Source: Ryuthela nishihirai (Eukaryota > Arthropoda > Arachnida > Araneae > Heptathelidae). Taken from it: a stretch of 64,000 nt of DNA. Both the position numbers and the translations under genes were made by a program. The notes below the pieces were generated by a model that was given only the letters and a program-made list of their open reading frames with translations, was not told where the DNA came from and did no database searches. Below, in pieces: positions 35,201 through 50,200 of this stretch. Location: NCBI GenBank assembly GCA_038380435.1, contig JAWZYU010000017.1, forward strand, positions 19,963,283 to 20,027,282, in the 5' to 3' direction. Positions within the stretch are counted from its first letter, which is position 1; each line of letters begins with the position of its first letter.

Positions 35201-38200
35201 ATGGGACTTTAAGCCGTGGCACCGTGTGCGGGAGAGCCATACCCTGTGCACGGTAAAGAACACGCTGGATGGCCTTGACGGGAGGCTACGATCTGTCTCC
35301 CAACAGCTGTTCCAGTGTGTCCCCTCCCCAACCTTCTCTGAGCCTTCGGGGTCCTTGTGACCTGGCCATTTAGCCCATGGTGTGCAAAAAAGTGCCGCTC
35401 AGAGATAACCCAACCCAAATTCCCATGATGAATATTCTCATCATAAATTGTGAAAGAGTTTTTTCCCCCTATACATTCCGGTTATTACCAATCTCATGGG
35501 GGAGATGGCAGTAACCTCCTTCCATGAGAATTATCATTTGTCAATCAAAATAAAATCAACCAGTGATTTCATAGAATATGATTGATTGATTTTCTCTGAG
35601 CAACAAGAAATTGATAGCTCATCAACTAAGAGAGTGGATCCCTACGGGGGTATTTTAAGTATTTGTAAGGTGTTTGGAATCTGAAACCTACCATTATTTA
35701 CTGGGGCATTACTGCCATCTACCTTAAACTAGCTTTACACAGGAAAAATTAATTTTTTTTCCCATGAATTAGAAAACAGAAATTAGAAAATGATTCTTGG
35801 TGAAAGGAGGGGATTGAACTCAAAAAAGGTTGGGAACCGCTGATCTAAGACAACTGTAGATGCGCAGTCTCATTATCCCAATTGCTTCCATCCATATTTT
35901 GCCACTGTTGTTAACATTTATGCGCAGGTCCGGATCTGAAAAAAAAAAAAAAAAACTGTGTGTGTGTGTATGGGGAGGGTGATTGGATTTCCATTCCATT
36001 ACAATATACAACACTACTTCCGTTTTATAGTCTTTAAAAAATTTCTCGAAAAATGTGTTAAATATGCACAAGGGTTGCCCTCCCACCCTATATCTGGCCC
36101 TGCTTATCCACATTTAGAGTTTCTGCTGGGATTGTACTTCAAATTTCTGGCATAAAAATGATTAACCGTTACATAGCTGTGCTTCTCATATTTTAAGTGC
36201 GTTTCATTCTGTGTCATTGCAATATTGATGAAATATATTCATTGGTGATAAATTGGCAACTTTAAGTTCCAGCATATGCCGATTTTGAGAGATTCTATTG
36301 TATAGTTTATCTTCAGCTTAGAACACTTCCACCATTCATAATGAATTTTTAGTTAAATAAATGTAAACCAACAAATAAAAGAGTAAATTTTATTGAATGA
36401 AAGAGATTAATTAACTTACACTGCATCTTTCAAAGATTGGATGAAAGCACAGACGATTTTAGCCCCAAGTCCAAAACCTAAAAGCACTTGGGCCAATATT
36501 ACAAGCCATAATTTCCTGAAATAAAATAAAGCCAGGTTAATGTTTTACTGATGACATAAAAGTACTTTGCGGATTATAGTATCATATCTTTATATTACTG
36601 TTCATTATAATGGAGGAATAAAACTAGAAATGAAAATAAATTTCTCCCGGTAAAGGCACTATTTTTTTCACTCTCTTTTTAATTACAGTCCATCGTACTA
36701 CTCAAATGACAATCTGAAGACCACATTCGGCTTGAAAACATATTTTGTGGCTAGAGAGAATATGTGGAAAATAGTGAAAAAAAAATTATTTATTATTGAA
36801 AAAGAGGAGGAAAACAACCAACCGGAAATATGATAACCCATATAGAGACCAGCATTCAATAAATAAAGCTGAGTAGCCATAGCCTTCTAGATGGTGCATC
36901 TGTTAACATTATTCACTACAATTTAATTTTATACCAAAACTATACTCTGTCTGACCTCACGTTTGTAGTGATGAAATGCTGGGAAAGTATACCACAGCCA
37001 CAAAAATAGTCCTTTTAAATTATAGCAAATAAACACATGCTTTCTCCCAAGAAATTCAAATTTTGTAAACCTTAACACAGAATATTTTCAGATATTAAAA
37101 TTTTTTTAATGTAAATGTCGAAAACTGTACTAACGGATCTGCCCTTGCAGAAGGAAAGGAGCTGGAATCAAAGAAACTTACGTTCAATGTTTGGCAAGTC
37201 TTGGTAAAGGGATTAGATCGCAGAGTTCTATATATACTATAGATAGATCTGGCAACCGTACCATGAACAACAGCGGAGCAAAGCAAATTGGTCAGAAAGG
37301 ATGATTGTAATATATATTTTTAACGTAGTTAAAGCCTATTTTGTACAGTGATTATAAAAAATTGTTTAAACGTGTTCGACTGTAGATACACAAATCGTTT
37401 TAACAAGGATTACGCTCTTAATTTCTTCGAGTAAGCTTATTTAATCCCTTCTTTTAAGTCAAATTAATTTACAATTAATGATTAGTGTTAATGAGTAGTA
37501 AATAGATATTTTCATGCAGTTTTGTTTAAAGTTTCAATTTCTATGTCAGAAATAACCCTGATTTGCATTAATGATAATGTTTACAGATTTCCTCTTAACC
37601 AACCATTATTAGGGCGATGGTTAATAAACATGAATCATGCGCAGAAAGGAAAAAAGAAGTTGTGGATGCCGAAAAAATACAGTAAAATATGTAGCACCCA
37701 TTTCAAACAAGACTGCTGCATTAAGTGATATTTATCAAGAACCCTAATGTATATATATTTTTAATCGAAATTGTCAAAACGCTGCCTTTTCTTATAAATG
37801 CACAATATACTAGTTCTTTACAATATTCAGTTGACATACACAGCAAAAAATTTTTTACATTATCTTTTTATCTCAGAAATAGATTTTTTTCAGCTCTGCC
37901 TATATAGAACCATACTAATTTATTACGTAACTTCCACGTAGTTCAAAGGTAAAACTCGAATGTCTATAACTTCTAAAATACACTTTGTATTTGAAAATAT
38001 TTCAATCAACCCTACCTAAATCTCTTATTTTCAAAAATATTCGTTCAATATTTCGAGAAGGTATGGAATTAACTACATTAGAGCCACTCAAAATTAACTG
38101 CATAATTCCAGCTACCATAATTTTTAAACTTTGAACGAATATTATTGAAACTTAAGATTTAGATATATCGATTGAGATCTTTAATTTATCTTAAAAAAAA

Positions 38201-41200
38201 AACATTTTTCGATACAAACGTATTTTTGAAGTTCAAAATGATTCCATTGATAGAACATTGAAATAAATATTGAACAAAATTTTCATTGACATGAATTTGA
38301 AATTCCCAAATAAATTGGTAGAACTTTACTGATATTATTTATATTCAGTACTTGGTCTTCCTGTTAATTTTTTTCTAATGGAGACCTTTCTGCTCATTCA
38401 GTTTTTCTGAACTTTAATGCACAATGTCTTTCACCTGTTTTGGAATAAGGTGTCAAAATGTGTTGGTACTGATGTATACAAGGTAGATTTACCTTTATGC
38501 TATGTAGACAGGAAAAAGGGGGAAGAGAAGACAGAGGATAATGATGTTTTATATCCTAAGGCAATACCCACAATATAAACTTTCATTCGCCACATAACTG
38601 TTTACGATAGGCAGCTGCATATGAAAGACATAAAAACCATAGAAATTATCTAATTTTATTGTTGGGATAGGTGGGTGAAATTCTGAAAAACATTTTTTGA
38701 CCCATTATTCTTCATCTCTTAAACTTTTACTTGATACAGAACCCGTTACGATCGATTCTTACATTAGGAGGCTGATCGAAACATATGTTTTGACAAATTC
38801 AGTGACAAACGGCATATGCAAAAGCACTACAAATATGATTTTTTAAAAGTTTTCAACTGTTAAATAAAATATCTGTATTAAGAAATACCTTATATGTATA
38901 TAAGTAATTACCTTGATACCGTTGGGTTTTTTTTGCAAAAAAATATTCATATAATGCCTTCATAACATGTATAGAGAGCTAAACACTAAAGAGCTATATG
39001 AATTTGAGTTACGATTCTGGTGTTTTGCCCAACTATTCGGCCATGACATTATTACTTCCTTACTGATCCGTGGCATCCATACGAGTTCTACCTTTAGTAC
39101 ACGTAGAACTCTGTTGATTAGATAAGAGAATCCACCTTTCCTATTAATGTTATTTTACTTCGTAGGAAAGTGTATTCATTTTCTAAACGTAGTGAATCCC
39201 CAAAAGTCAACAGTCTTTTAGCTCTTATAAATAAAGATAAAGAAATTTAAGCAGAGATAATCAGAAAGACAACCCTGCATCACCTACTGAAAGACAGGTT
39301 TTAAAATATGCAGCAGGCAAGCCGCATTAATAGAGAAAGAGGATATTACTTTGTGGCAGTCCCTTAAATTCAGAGACTTAAGCATGCAATATCGCCCCCC
39401 CCCCTCCCCAATAAACAACTTTTGGGAATACCATTGTTTAGGGCAGTGGTTCTCAACATTTTATGCTTCACTTACTCCCTGGAAATGTGTATGTAACTGG
39501 CGTACCCCTTGTATAAATAGGAGTGGTTAGCGCGCTTGACTACTGATCTAACCGTCCCGTGGCCGAGTGGTTAGCACGCTTGGCTACTGATCTAAGAGAC
39601 CTGGCTTCGAGCCCCGGGTAAGGCATGGATGTGTGGAAAGCTAGTGGTTGAGAGGGTGAAAGAAGTAATTAAAAATAAGGGGAGTCACATGCACTATTAA
39701 CTATGTACACTATTAAACAAATAAATATTTTAGTTGTGTCCCCGTTACTGCATTTTCCTATTGTCCCAACTAATTTGTACAGTACTGTATATATCAGCTG
39801 CACTTGAAGTAGGCAGGGAACCACCATTACTGGACATTGGAAGACTGGTAAAGAGTCGCCTGGTCAGATGAGTTCATATTCCAGCTCCATCATGCCGGTA
39901 GACGGGTCCATGTTCGAGACTGCGCAGGCGAATAGCTGCAACTAGACTGTACGGTTATAAGAAAACAGGCTGGCGGCGGTGATGTTATAGTATGGGGTTG
40001 GTTTTCACGGATATCACGGGATCCCCTTATCCCCGTTAAACACACCATGATCGCCAAATCTTACTTAGACATTGTTTCAGACAAAGTGGTTCCCTGCTTG
40101 GCCATCGTGTATCTGGATGGTACGGGACTCTCAGCAAAATAATTTGTGTGTCAAATGAAAGCTTGTGAAGCAGGGAGTGTCATAGGCTATCGCCCCCATA
40201 CTCTCTTCCCTCTTAAAAAAAGGGGATATATGGAAATGATTGTTCCACTCTGACTTTTAGAACGCTAGGGCTGAAAGTAACGGGCTATATGTCAAATGAA
40301 AGCTTGTGACGCGGAGCATTATGGGTTATAAACGTTTATCCCCTTCTTCCTCGTAAAATAGTGGAAATGTAAGTCATTCTTCTATTATTATATCTTCGGA
40401 ACGCGAAAGCCCACAGTTGCAAGTTAGGTGTCAAATGAATGCTCATGGAAGGATCGTCGTAGGCTACTTCGAATTATCCCCCACCATTCTTCCCATCTCC
40501 CAGAAGGGGACGGAAATTTTTCGAAGGGCACTACCCCTATCTCCATAAAAAAGGGAGAAGAAATATGATCGATATTTATGAGTCATATATCAAATGAAAG
40601 TTTCTGAAAATAGGTGTTTTTAGTTGACAGAAAAAATATATAATATAAAAATTTCAAAAATACCTATCTTCCTATATGCGTCCTGAAGAAATAGAAAATG
40701 AAACTAAAATATAGCGATGGTATACTCAGTCACTTAATTCGTATTCACTTCAAAGGAAGATAAGGCGCCGAGTTACATACACAGCAAGATTGCTGGAGCC
40801 CTATCTTCCTCTGAAGTGAATGCGAACTCAGTGACTGATTCATTTTCTGCTTTTTAGGGTGCATACAGAAAGATAGGCATTTTTTTATTTTTTGAATTAT
40901 TTATAGTTTTTATTCACTTCTATTGATATCTATTAATTTAGTCCTTAACGTTTACAATAAGTGTCTATGTACATATATTCAACATTCAGGCAGGTGTGAA
41001 AAAGGTATACGTGAAACGAAGGAACTTTATTATAAAAAAATCAGTGGTTAAAGAGTTAATCATTTAAAAATATCAGGTAACTTACGTATCAAATGGCATA
41101 AATGGAGCTGGACCAATAAGTAAATAAGCCACTATACACTGGACACCTCCAATGAGGGTTAAATATCTCGGATGTTTCTAGAAAGAAAAGAAACAAAATT

Positions 41201-44200
41201 AGAATCAAATCTACCGGAGAAAACTGAGATGAACGTTTTTGCCATTAATTGTGTGCTGATAGTATTTACATTAAATATAGCCAATGCTTTTTTTTTTTTC
41301 GACATTAGAGGAGAAGGAAGATATTCTTTAATCTTTTAATGTTTTAATCAAAACAATATGTCTCTAATAATTAGGTTTTGGAACATATCGCTTACACCAA
41401 GGATCTGATACATGCGACCTTCGAAATCCTTTTATGCGGCGGCCCGCAAGCAATACTTTCTATAATATTCCTTGTAGTGAACTGTGGCTTAATATTTTGG
41501 CTCGAATGAGATGACCTCACCGAGTATGAAGAATATAGTCGCCTTCAACCGAAGATGAAGCCACTACTAATGAAATTTGGGTTCATGTTTTGATATTAAT
41601 GGTATCTAACATTGAAATATTAAAGTAACACTATAACTAATAATGTTTTGGTTATTAATGCTTAAAATAAAATGCGACCAGCCACATATTGCGATGTAAC
41701 TGATTTGGTCCCTATATTACTTCAGTTTAACATCCTGGTCTGTACAATAGCACAATGTCTCTCTCCCCTCCCCCTGGAAATCTGAAAATTTTTTTTTAAT
41801 TATAACAAAATTGGAGGATTTGCCATTATCTGAACAGAATAGCAATGGTGCTCTTTAAAAGATTCTTATTCCACCCTGTGGGGGGACAAGAATGTCTGAA
41901 GAATTTCTGATAATAGTAATAAAATAATTATAATTTTACCAAATGCAACAGTTTGCAGTGGCCTGATTTAAAGAACACAGTTCTACTTTAAAATTATAAA
42001 TTATGCTATCACAGTTAGATATGCCACAAACAAATTAAAGAGACAGAATTAAAATGTAATGCAATATTAAATGGCAAGTTAGAATAATTTTGTTTAATTT
42101 TTTGCAGCACATGACACTTTCCAGTTTCAAAAGTTATTGTCTTTGAAAATTTCCCTAATCTCAGAAAATTTTTGGAGAAAGAAATGGCACATTGTAAAGA
42201 GCATTTAAGAGCACATTGTAAAGTAATATTTAGGACTGTATTTCCTATAAATACACAAATTTGATGGAAATCAATAGCCATTTTTTCGATATTCGCCATT
42301 TTATATAATTGCTCCATGGCAAATACACCTAATGATTGCTTTACAGGGTTATTAGCAAGGCCATTATTTTGAGTGGATGATTAAATGCATAATTTCGACT
42401 CCAGAGTTTGAACCATTTTGATACTCGACTCCCACATTAGCCTTCATGACGAAAATCACCTTTTCGAATTCTGGGACCCATGAAATGCACTCGTAATTGA
42501 AATAATCTTAAGTTTCATTTTTTTTTTTTACGATCACAATACTTTTCCCGTTTTTCTTATGGAAAAGTGTACTGGTGTCCAAAGGTAAAGTGACAATCTT
42601 ATGTCAATATGAGAAATTAACTTCGAAGCCTGGTAACTTCTAATGTAAGCTAGAATATTTAACAGCAGTAATTCTTCTTAAGAAATTTATACGAAATTGA
42701 CGAATATTGAAGGAATCATTTACACAAACTTTTGAAATATAAAGTACATACATTTTATTAAATGGTTGGAAATATTACATATTAAATTTTATTAACCTCT
42801 GAGGTCAATTATTGTAATTGTTCTTATTTAATATTCAAACTTCTGCACCTCTTTGAGTATTGCAGGAATATTATTGAAAAACCGATATTTAGATAGATAT
42901 TATTTAAATTTTTATCCCTATATTGTGGTATTTCGAATTGTGCATTTTTATTGACATGGATATGGAGCGATTACTTAACAACAACACCAGTTTAAAAGCA
43001 TAGCAATAGAAGTGAAATAGATTTTGAATGCACCTAGGCAATTTTAAGGGCTTATGAAAGCCCCTCTCTCGAAATTTTAGAACGTTAATATTTTTAGAAT
43101 AGTAAACAAATCAATACAGGGTCATTATAAAAGAATACTTATATTTTAAAATGTTACATTTGATTAAATAATTAAGTAACAAAAGTAATCGTGTGTCTAA
43201 AATGTCAAGAAACTTCGAAATTTTCTTTGTCATGACGGCGTGGAGTTGATCACATGGTATCTAGTATCGCATGGAATGTCTTATATTCCAAATCGCTCGA
43301 TTGGTAGAAGTAATTGATCTTGTGGCCACCGAGAAGTCCCGATTTGAGACCATTGGATTTCTCTTTGGGGTTACATTAAAAGTATCGTTTATTCCGAAAA
43401 AAAAATCGCAATTTATAGCATTTAAAGGAAAGAATCAATGAAGTTGTTACAAGTGTTACAGAGCTGAATATTATCCCACCAATGATGCACACTTTGAAGT
43501 TTATTGAACGCAAAACGAAACTTTAAGTTTTACTAAGTATTTAGTCAGTATTATTAAACTGTTTCAGGTGCTCTGACCATTGAGCTGCTGGTCGCTGATC
43601 AATCTCTCCTCTACTGCTGATGTTGATCAATCTCACCTCTGCTGATGATCAGTCTCTCTTCTGCTGGTGTTGATCAATCTCTCCTCTTCTGCTGATGTTG
43701 ATCAATCTCTCCTCTTCTGCTGATGTTGATCAATCTCACCTCTGCTGTTGATCAGTCTCTCCTCTTCTGCTGATGTTGATCAATCTCTCTTCTGCTGCTG
43801 AAGTTGATCAATCCTCTGCTGCTGATATTGACCAATCTCACCTCCGCTGCTGATGTTGACCAATCTCTTTTTTTGCTGATGTTGATCAATCTCACCTCTG
43901 CTACTGATATTGATCAATCTCACCTCCGCTGCTGATGTTGATCAATCTCTCCTCTTCTGCTGATGTTCATCAGTCTATCCTCTGATGCTGATCAGTCTCT
44001 CCTCTGCTACTGGTGTTGATCAATCTCTCTGCTGCTGATGTTGTTCAATCTCTCCTCTACTGCTAATGATATGCTATACAGGAATTCCCAAATGCATTCA
44101 AACGATAGCGGTTGATCTGATGGTGTATGTTCCCAGTCGGCACAAGACAATTTTTCCTTTATACCTATCTTCTTCCTGTTAAATAAAACAGCTTAATAGT

Positions 44201-47200
44201 TACTAAAACTTTGTAACTCATTGATGAACTGTGGATTCATTTGTCGAAATTTTAAAAGTTTCTTGACAATTACTCTGTTATTTAATTGTTTAATATAACA
44301 CTTTAAAATATTGGTATTCTTTTGTAATGACTCTATTTAAGAAGATAATTTCTGTGTATATTAGTTTGTTTTCAATATGTGTATACCAGTACATGTAATT
44401 CTAAACTTTTCCACAAGGAAAAAAAAAGTATTGTGACTATCTCTTTTCTTCTTGCACCTCCTTCGGCGCTTTTTCCCGAAACGTTAATTCTTAGTTGTTT
44501 AACTTTTAACCTTTGACCCAATTCAGAAAATATTCTCTGCCTAAGTGACTAATACATTTTATCGATTTTTGCCTTTTTATTAAAATACATTCTGGTGATT
44601 TTTTGCATTTTATTAAAATACATTTCGAAAAAAAATCTTCAATTTTAAACTTTGGTGTTAATATGATAAAATGTCTGAAGAAATGACAAAAGCTAAAATC
44701 CTTACCACTCTATCGCAGCAATATCCCCAGACAGGTGCTGCTAATGCGTATAATGCTCCAAATGCTACGAAAATGGTTCCTAATACAATTGGTTGCAAAT
44801 TGAACTGAAAATAAAAGGCAAAATAAGATCAGCAAAGTTTTTTTAACTCTCTGGAATCACACTGCATTTTTTCTTTTGCATTAAAATTTAAATTAATACA
44901 AAACTAACAATAGTTTTGTAGAAAAACTAAATCTTTTAAAAATCATAAGATTGCTCTTATGGAATTTATTTGTAAACTGTTTGTTTGCCGCAGAGGTCTG
45001 AGAGGAGCTTCTTAGTATAATCCACGTAGAGAAGATTGGTGAGGAAGAACATTACAAGAAACGCCCGTGTCTTATTTGGGGTTTGAAACCATGTTCTTTT
45101 GATCTGCAGCCAAGCGAAACGTCCTACTCGACCACCAGGACGGTTTTATTTATACGTTATATCATATTCAATATAACAAAATATTCGAGATGGATTTTCG
45201 AGAGACATTCGTATCGTATAGGGGCATAGGTTGGGATTGTGTTACCTCTGAGTGGCTCTTTTTGCACACAATGGGCTGAATGGCTAGGTCATAAGGGCTA
45301 AAAGAATGTTGGGGAAGGGGATCCTCTACACATCTGATAGGAGACAATGGCATACCTTGGAGTTTCTTAGTGGGTGGGGGGCAATTTTCTTAGAGTAAAT
45401 ATTATTCGAAACTTATGGAGGTCGATGTCATGGGCGCAGGTTAGCAAGACACCTTTATTTAAACAGAAAAATATTGGGACTTATAATATCTATACAGAAA
45501 AATATTAGGACATATATATAATATATTGGGACTTATATCTAGGTCCGGTACCTTTTTCTGTTTTCTTGTGAAAATCACAGTTATTTAGGAATAAAGTGAA
45601 TTTTGTTACTACAAATGAAATATTAATTATTATTTGATATTTTGATCATAGTAACATACGCAATTACAAGAAAAAGGGAGCAAAAAAATTTACTCAAGAC
45701 AGCTTTTTAGGATTATCCATGTGCATGAATAGAATGTGCACTATTAGTAGATACGATGCCTAACGTATTAGTTTCAATTGGCGGCTTCTCGTCATCACAC
45801 TATTTGGTATATATTTAAAAAAAAGATTCAAACGAGTGGTTGAATTATTTTATAGGAATATGTTTTCTTTGCAAATTAGCTTTACGTATTCGCCAGAGGC
45901 AAATTTTTATTCTTTTAGTTACTCCTGAACACTTTGAGAACGGGTGTGAGTAAGTTCAGAAAAGTCATAAATTTCAGTTTCGGCCGGCAGATTTCCATCG
46001 TTTATGAAGACAAATGCCATATTTCGGTCGCAAGTCTGATGATTACATAAAAAACAGGATGAATACGTCAATTTCAACTTTTTCAGGGTAAAACAGCACA
46101 AAATTTTTGAAAAAAGTGTGAAAAAAAAAGCATATTACTATACTCAAATTTCAGTGAATTAAATTTTGAAACTCCGAAAATTTGACTGATTAATCTCCTC
46201 TTGCCCTGTTTTACGTAAAGTGAATATCATTTAGGTTTTGGTTTCTTTTAGATGCCTCCTTCCTTGTAGATATCTCTGAACTTTGTATTTGGTCAAACAA
46301 AAACAGAATAATAAAGGTTGGATGTTTTACCTCTGAGCGGCACTTTTTTTGCACGTAACGGCTAAATGGCCAGGTCATAAGGATCTCGAGGGCTCAGAGA
46401 AAGTTGGGGGAGGGGATCCACCTTCTCTGAGATCAGGGACAGCTGTTGGGGGACAGATGGTAGCCTCCCATGAAGGCCATCCAGAGTGTTCTTTAACGTG
46501 CACAGAGTATGGCTCTCCCACACAAGGAGCCACGGCTTAACGTCACATCCGACGGACGGCGGACTCTCTAAGTCCATCGGTGTCTCCTGCTGACCAAGGG
46601 AAGGGCGAGGAGTTTTACCGAGATATATGTCAACGATGGTCCAGCTGGGACTCGAACCTGGGAACTGCAGATTACGAGCCTGGCACGCTACTGACTGAAC
46701 CCACCCCAAATAATATAGGTTACAATAACTAATTATAATTTCGAAGTGGAAGGCGAATCATCATTTGCATTTGAAATTATGATCTACACAGCCGTATCAG
46801 AATAATATGACCACCTACCATTGTATATGTACAGTAGGTGGTCATATTATTCTGACACGACTGTGTATATTCTCATAAAAATGAAACGAGAATCATCATT
46901 TGCATTTGAATGTAGGATGAACATCAGGGGGTGGGAACCTATTGGGTCAAGAGCCCTAACAGGAAAAAAATAGGGAACCAACAAATTTTGAGAGCTGGAA
47001 ATTATAATCTTCATTGGGTCAATAACCATAACAAGAAAAACAAAAGGCAGATTATATTTTATTTTATTAGCAATAAACTCTTAGTTTCAAAAATAATTAT
47101 ATTCAAGTGTATACAATAAAACTATTGAAAAGAATTATTAAAAAATCTGCCATTCATCAGAGTGTGACGTTTGAGTTCGAGTTTTTTCGATCAATTTATT

Positions 47201-50200
47201 CCAATTTGGAGTATATTTAGAGCATTTAAATGCTTTTAGACCGTCGTCTGCCAATTCTGCTCTGGTGCTCGTTGTTAATGAAAATCACTAAGAAAAACAT
47301 TACAGTCAAATGTTGATAAAAAAAGATACCAAGATTTGTGTTTCAGAGCCACGGTTTCTCATCATCAAACTTGCCTTTAAAACATTCTCATCATAAAACT
47401 TACCTTTCTGAGATGCGGCTCGAGAGTGGCTTCATTGAATCCCATCCCAATGAGACTTGTGAGGTAGAGAAGTATATCGACTAAAACACTTAGATGGAAA
47501 AGTAACTTCAAAAAGCTCCCTCGTTCCTCAGAACTGCATTCCTCTGCATAGAAAAAAGATTTTATGGTGAAATCTATGCAACTACGTGAATCACTGTGTT
47601 GGCTGGGTGAAAAAAAGGCTTAAATTATGCATTTTAACTCTAAAACATATATTTCTGTATAAATATTCGCTATTCCATGGCCAAGTAATTTTCTGCTTGA
47701 ATCGTCTGCTCTTATGCATAGTATTGAATTAAGGAGGGAAAAGTGAGAGCACTAAACTGAAAACAAGTAATTTAAAAGAAAAAAGACACTTTTCCAGGCA
47801 CTTAGTTTTAGAAGTCGGTTTCAAATAGGAAATTAAGAGAAAATATTCTCTGCCTAATGTACCTAAATATTCTCTGCCTGTGAACCTAAATTTCTGTAGC
47901 ATGGTATTTCTTTTAAATGTCTTTTTTAAAACTTGGAAGGTCTTTTTTGGAGAGTCTTGGAATTAAATTTGATTGTTTTGGAACTAAATTTAATTATCTT
48001 GTTTGGATTCTTCAGCGTCTTGTCATTTCCATCGCTTCCAGACACTTTAAAGTATTTCAGCTTTCTCAGAAATGAATCTCGGATGTAACTACAACAGATG
48101 GCGCTGGCAACGGCTATATGTACTATATGTAGACTCACGTCAACTCTAAATGCTGGGATTGTTTAGTCATTTTGGTGACGAACTTGCCTAATTCTTCGAA
48201 GAAGCAATCTAGGTTATATCAACTCGGGAGTGTACCACAATAGAAGCAGGCATTTTTGGTTGTGACAGAATGGCGATTAATGCTATCTAGTGTAATGTCT
48301 TGGTTTATTAAGAATCTAATTAGCTATATAAATGATAATTTATTCGCAAATATTTCCGTTTTTTTATCTATACATTTATGCAAATAAATAATTCTATATG
48401 AATCAAGCGAACTGATAAAATAAATGAAACAATGGTTCAAATTTCAATATTGAACATATTTTTTAGAATTCATAAACCTTCTTAACCATTAACATGCCGG
48501 AAGACACTATAGTTCCCAGACCGAAATTCAGTCTCATATCCAGTGAAAACTATAGCTTCCAAGATTCAATTATTTTTTACCCATAGAAATCTTCCGTTTT
48601 TAAGATTTTTTAAAATTAAACCTGAATATTTGATAATAAAAACTACTTTATTATTTAGATGTTCTGTAAAGTGGAAAATAAATATATATATATATATTAC
48701 GCTGCTGTGGCAGCCATTTTTGTAACTCATTTTGTACCAGAGTGTAAGTTGTTTTCTTCATTCTGTTAATGATTCCAAACTAAAACTTTAAGCAGAATCT
48801 TCTTAGAACTGTTTCCATTGGACTTTTTATTAATCTTTTGGAACTTCCTCAAAAGAAACTGCAAAATGGATATTTTTAAATGGAAGATATATGCATTATT
48901 TCATAAAAATGCATATATCTAAATATTGCATTTTTTACAATCTTTCCGATTTTTAAAATGATTTGCTGTTTGTTATAATGTTTTAGGAAAACTATTTATA
49001 TATTATTATGTAGGATTAAATTCTCCTTCATTTAAGGTAGTATTTGTCATATTCTGTTCATTAGTACTGAAAGCTCTGAGAATACTGAAGCTCTGAAGTT
49101 TACCATGATAGGTTACTTAGTCATTATGACAGTCATGGTATGCTTACTACTGAGGTTGAGGCATAATGGGATCATTTTAAACAGGCTTTTTTTGGAAACT
49201 AACAGTACTCTTTTAGGAAAAAAGGAGCAGAGGAGGCTGAATTATTTGAGTGATAAGGCACTTGAGCTTATTTCAGAAAGAAGGAACTGCAGGAATGTCC
49301 ATAATCAATACCCTACTTGTCCTAATAGAAAACATTACAGAGAGCTTAATAAACGTGTAAAGGATCAGTTAGCTACTGATAAGAATCTTTGGCTTGTGGC
49401 TTGGCTGACAAAGCTGAAGAAGCAGTTAGGCAGCACAACAGCTGAGAGCTGTACCAAATAGTTAATGTTTTATGTGGTAGAAAGCGAACAGGTATACAGG
49501 GATTGAAGGATAAACAAGTTAAGGTTATAGAAGGTGAGGATTCTGTCATGGCTAGGTGGGCTGAGCATTTCAGTGATATTCTAAACAATGTGGTTAGTTC
49601 TACTCCCATTGTTTGCAATGATATAGATGCATTGGTGGCTTTAATGTTGGCCCTATAACACAATCCGAAGTTAGTTTGGCTATTTCTAAACTTAAACTTC
49701 ATAAATCCCCAGGGGTAGATTAAATTACTACAGAAATGTTTAGAGCTGGGAATGTTTCGGTTACCACTTGGATGACTGAAATTTTGAATATCTTTTATGA
49801 TAAAGGCATGGTTCCTAAGGAATTTACCACAGCTATTATTATCCCTATTTTCAAAAACGGTGATCGCAGTTCTTGTGATAACTATAGGGGTATCAGCCTA
49901 CTCTCTGTTCCATTTAAAGTTCTTTCCATGATTGTGCTTAATAGAATTAAGAATCTGGTTGACAGTCAATTGCGTGATGAGCAATGTGGATTCAGAAGTG
50001 GTAGGGGATGTGTGGATCAGATATTTTCACTTAGGCAGATTCTTGAGAAATGTTTAGAGTTTCAGAAACCTTTGGTTGCTATCTTTGTTGATTTCAAAAA
50101 GGCTTTCGACTCTGTTGATCGTCATAATTTAACAAGTTAGTTATATTACTATATGTAGACTCATAATTTGACAATCATAGTTTGACAAGTTGGTTGATTG

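Noticed and set aside
42015..42317. 100-codon minus-strand frame in an intron
   Set aside because: Lysine/phenylalanine-rich from AT bias, no motif, no splice or promoter support.
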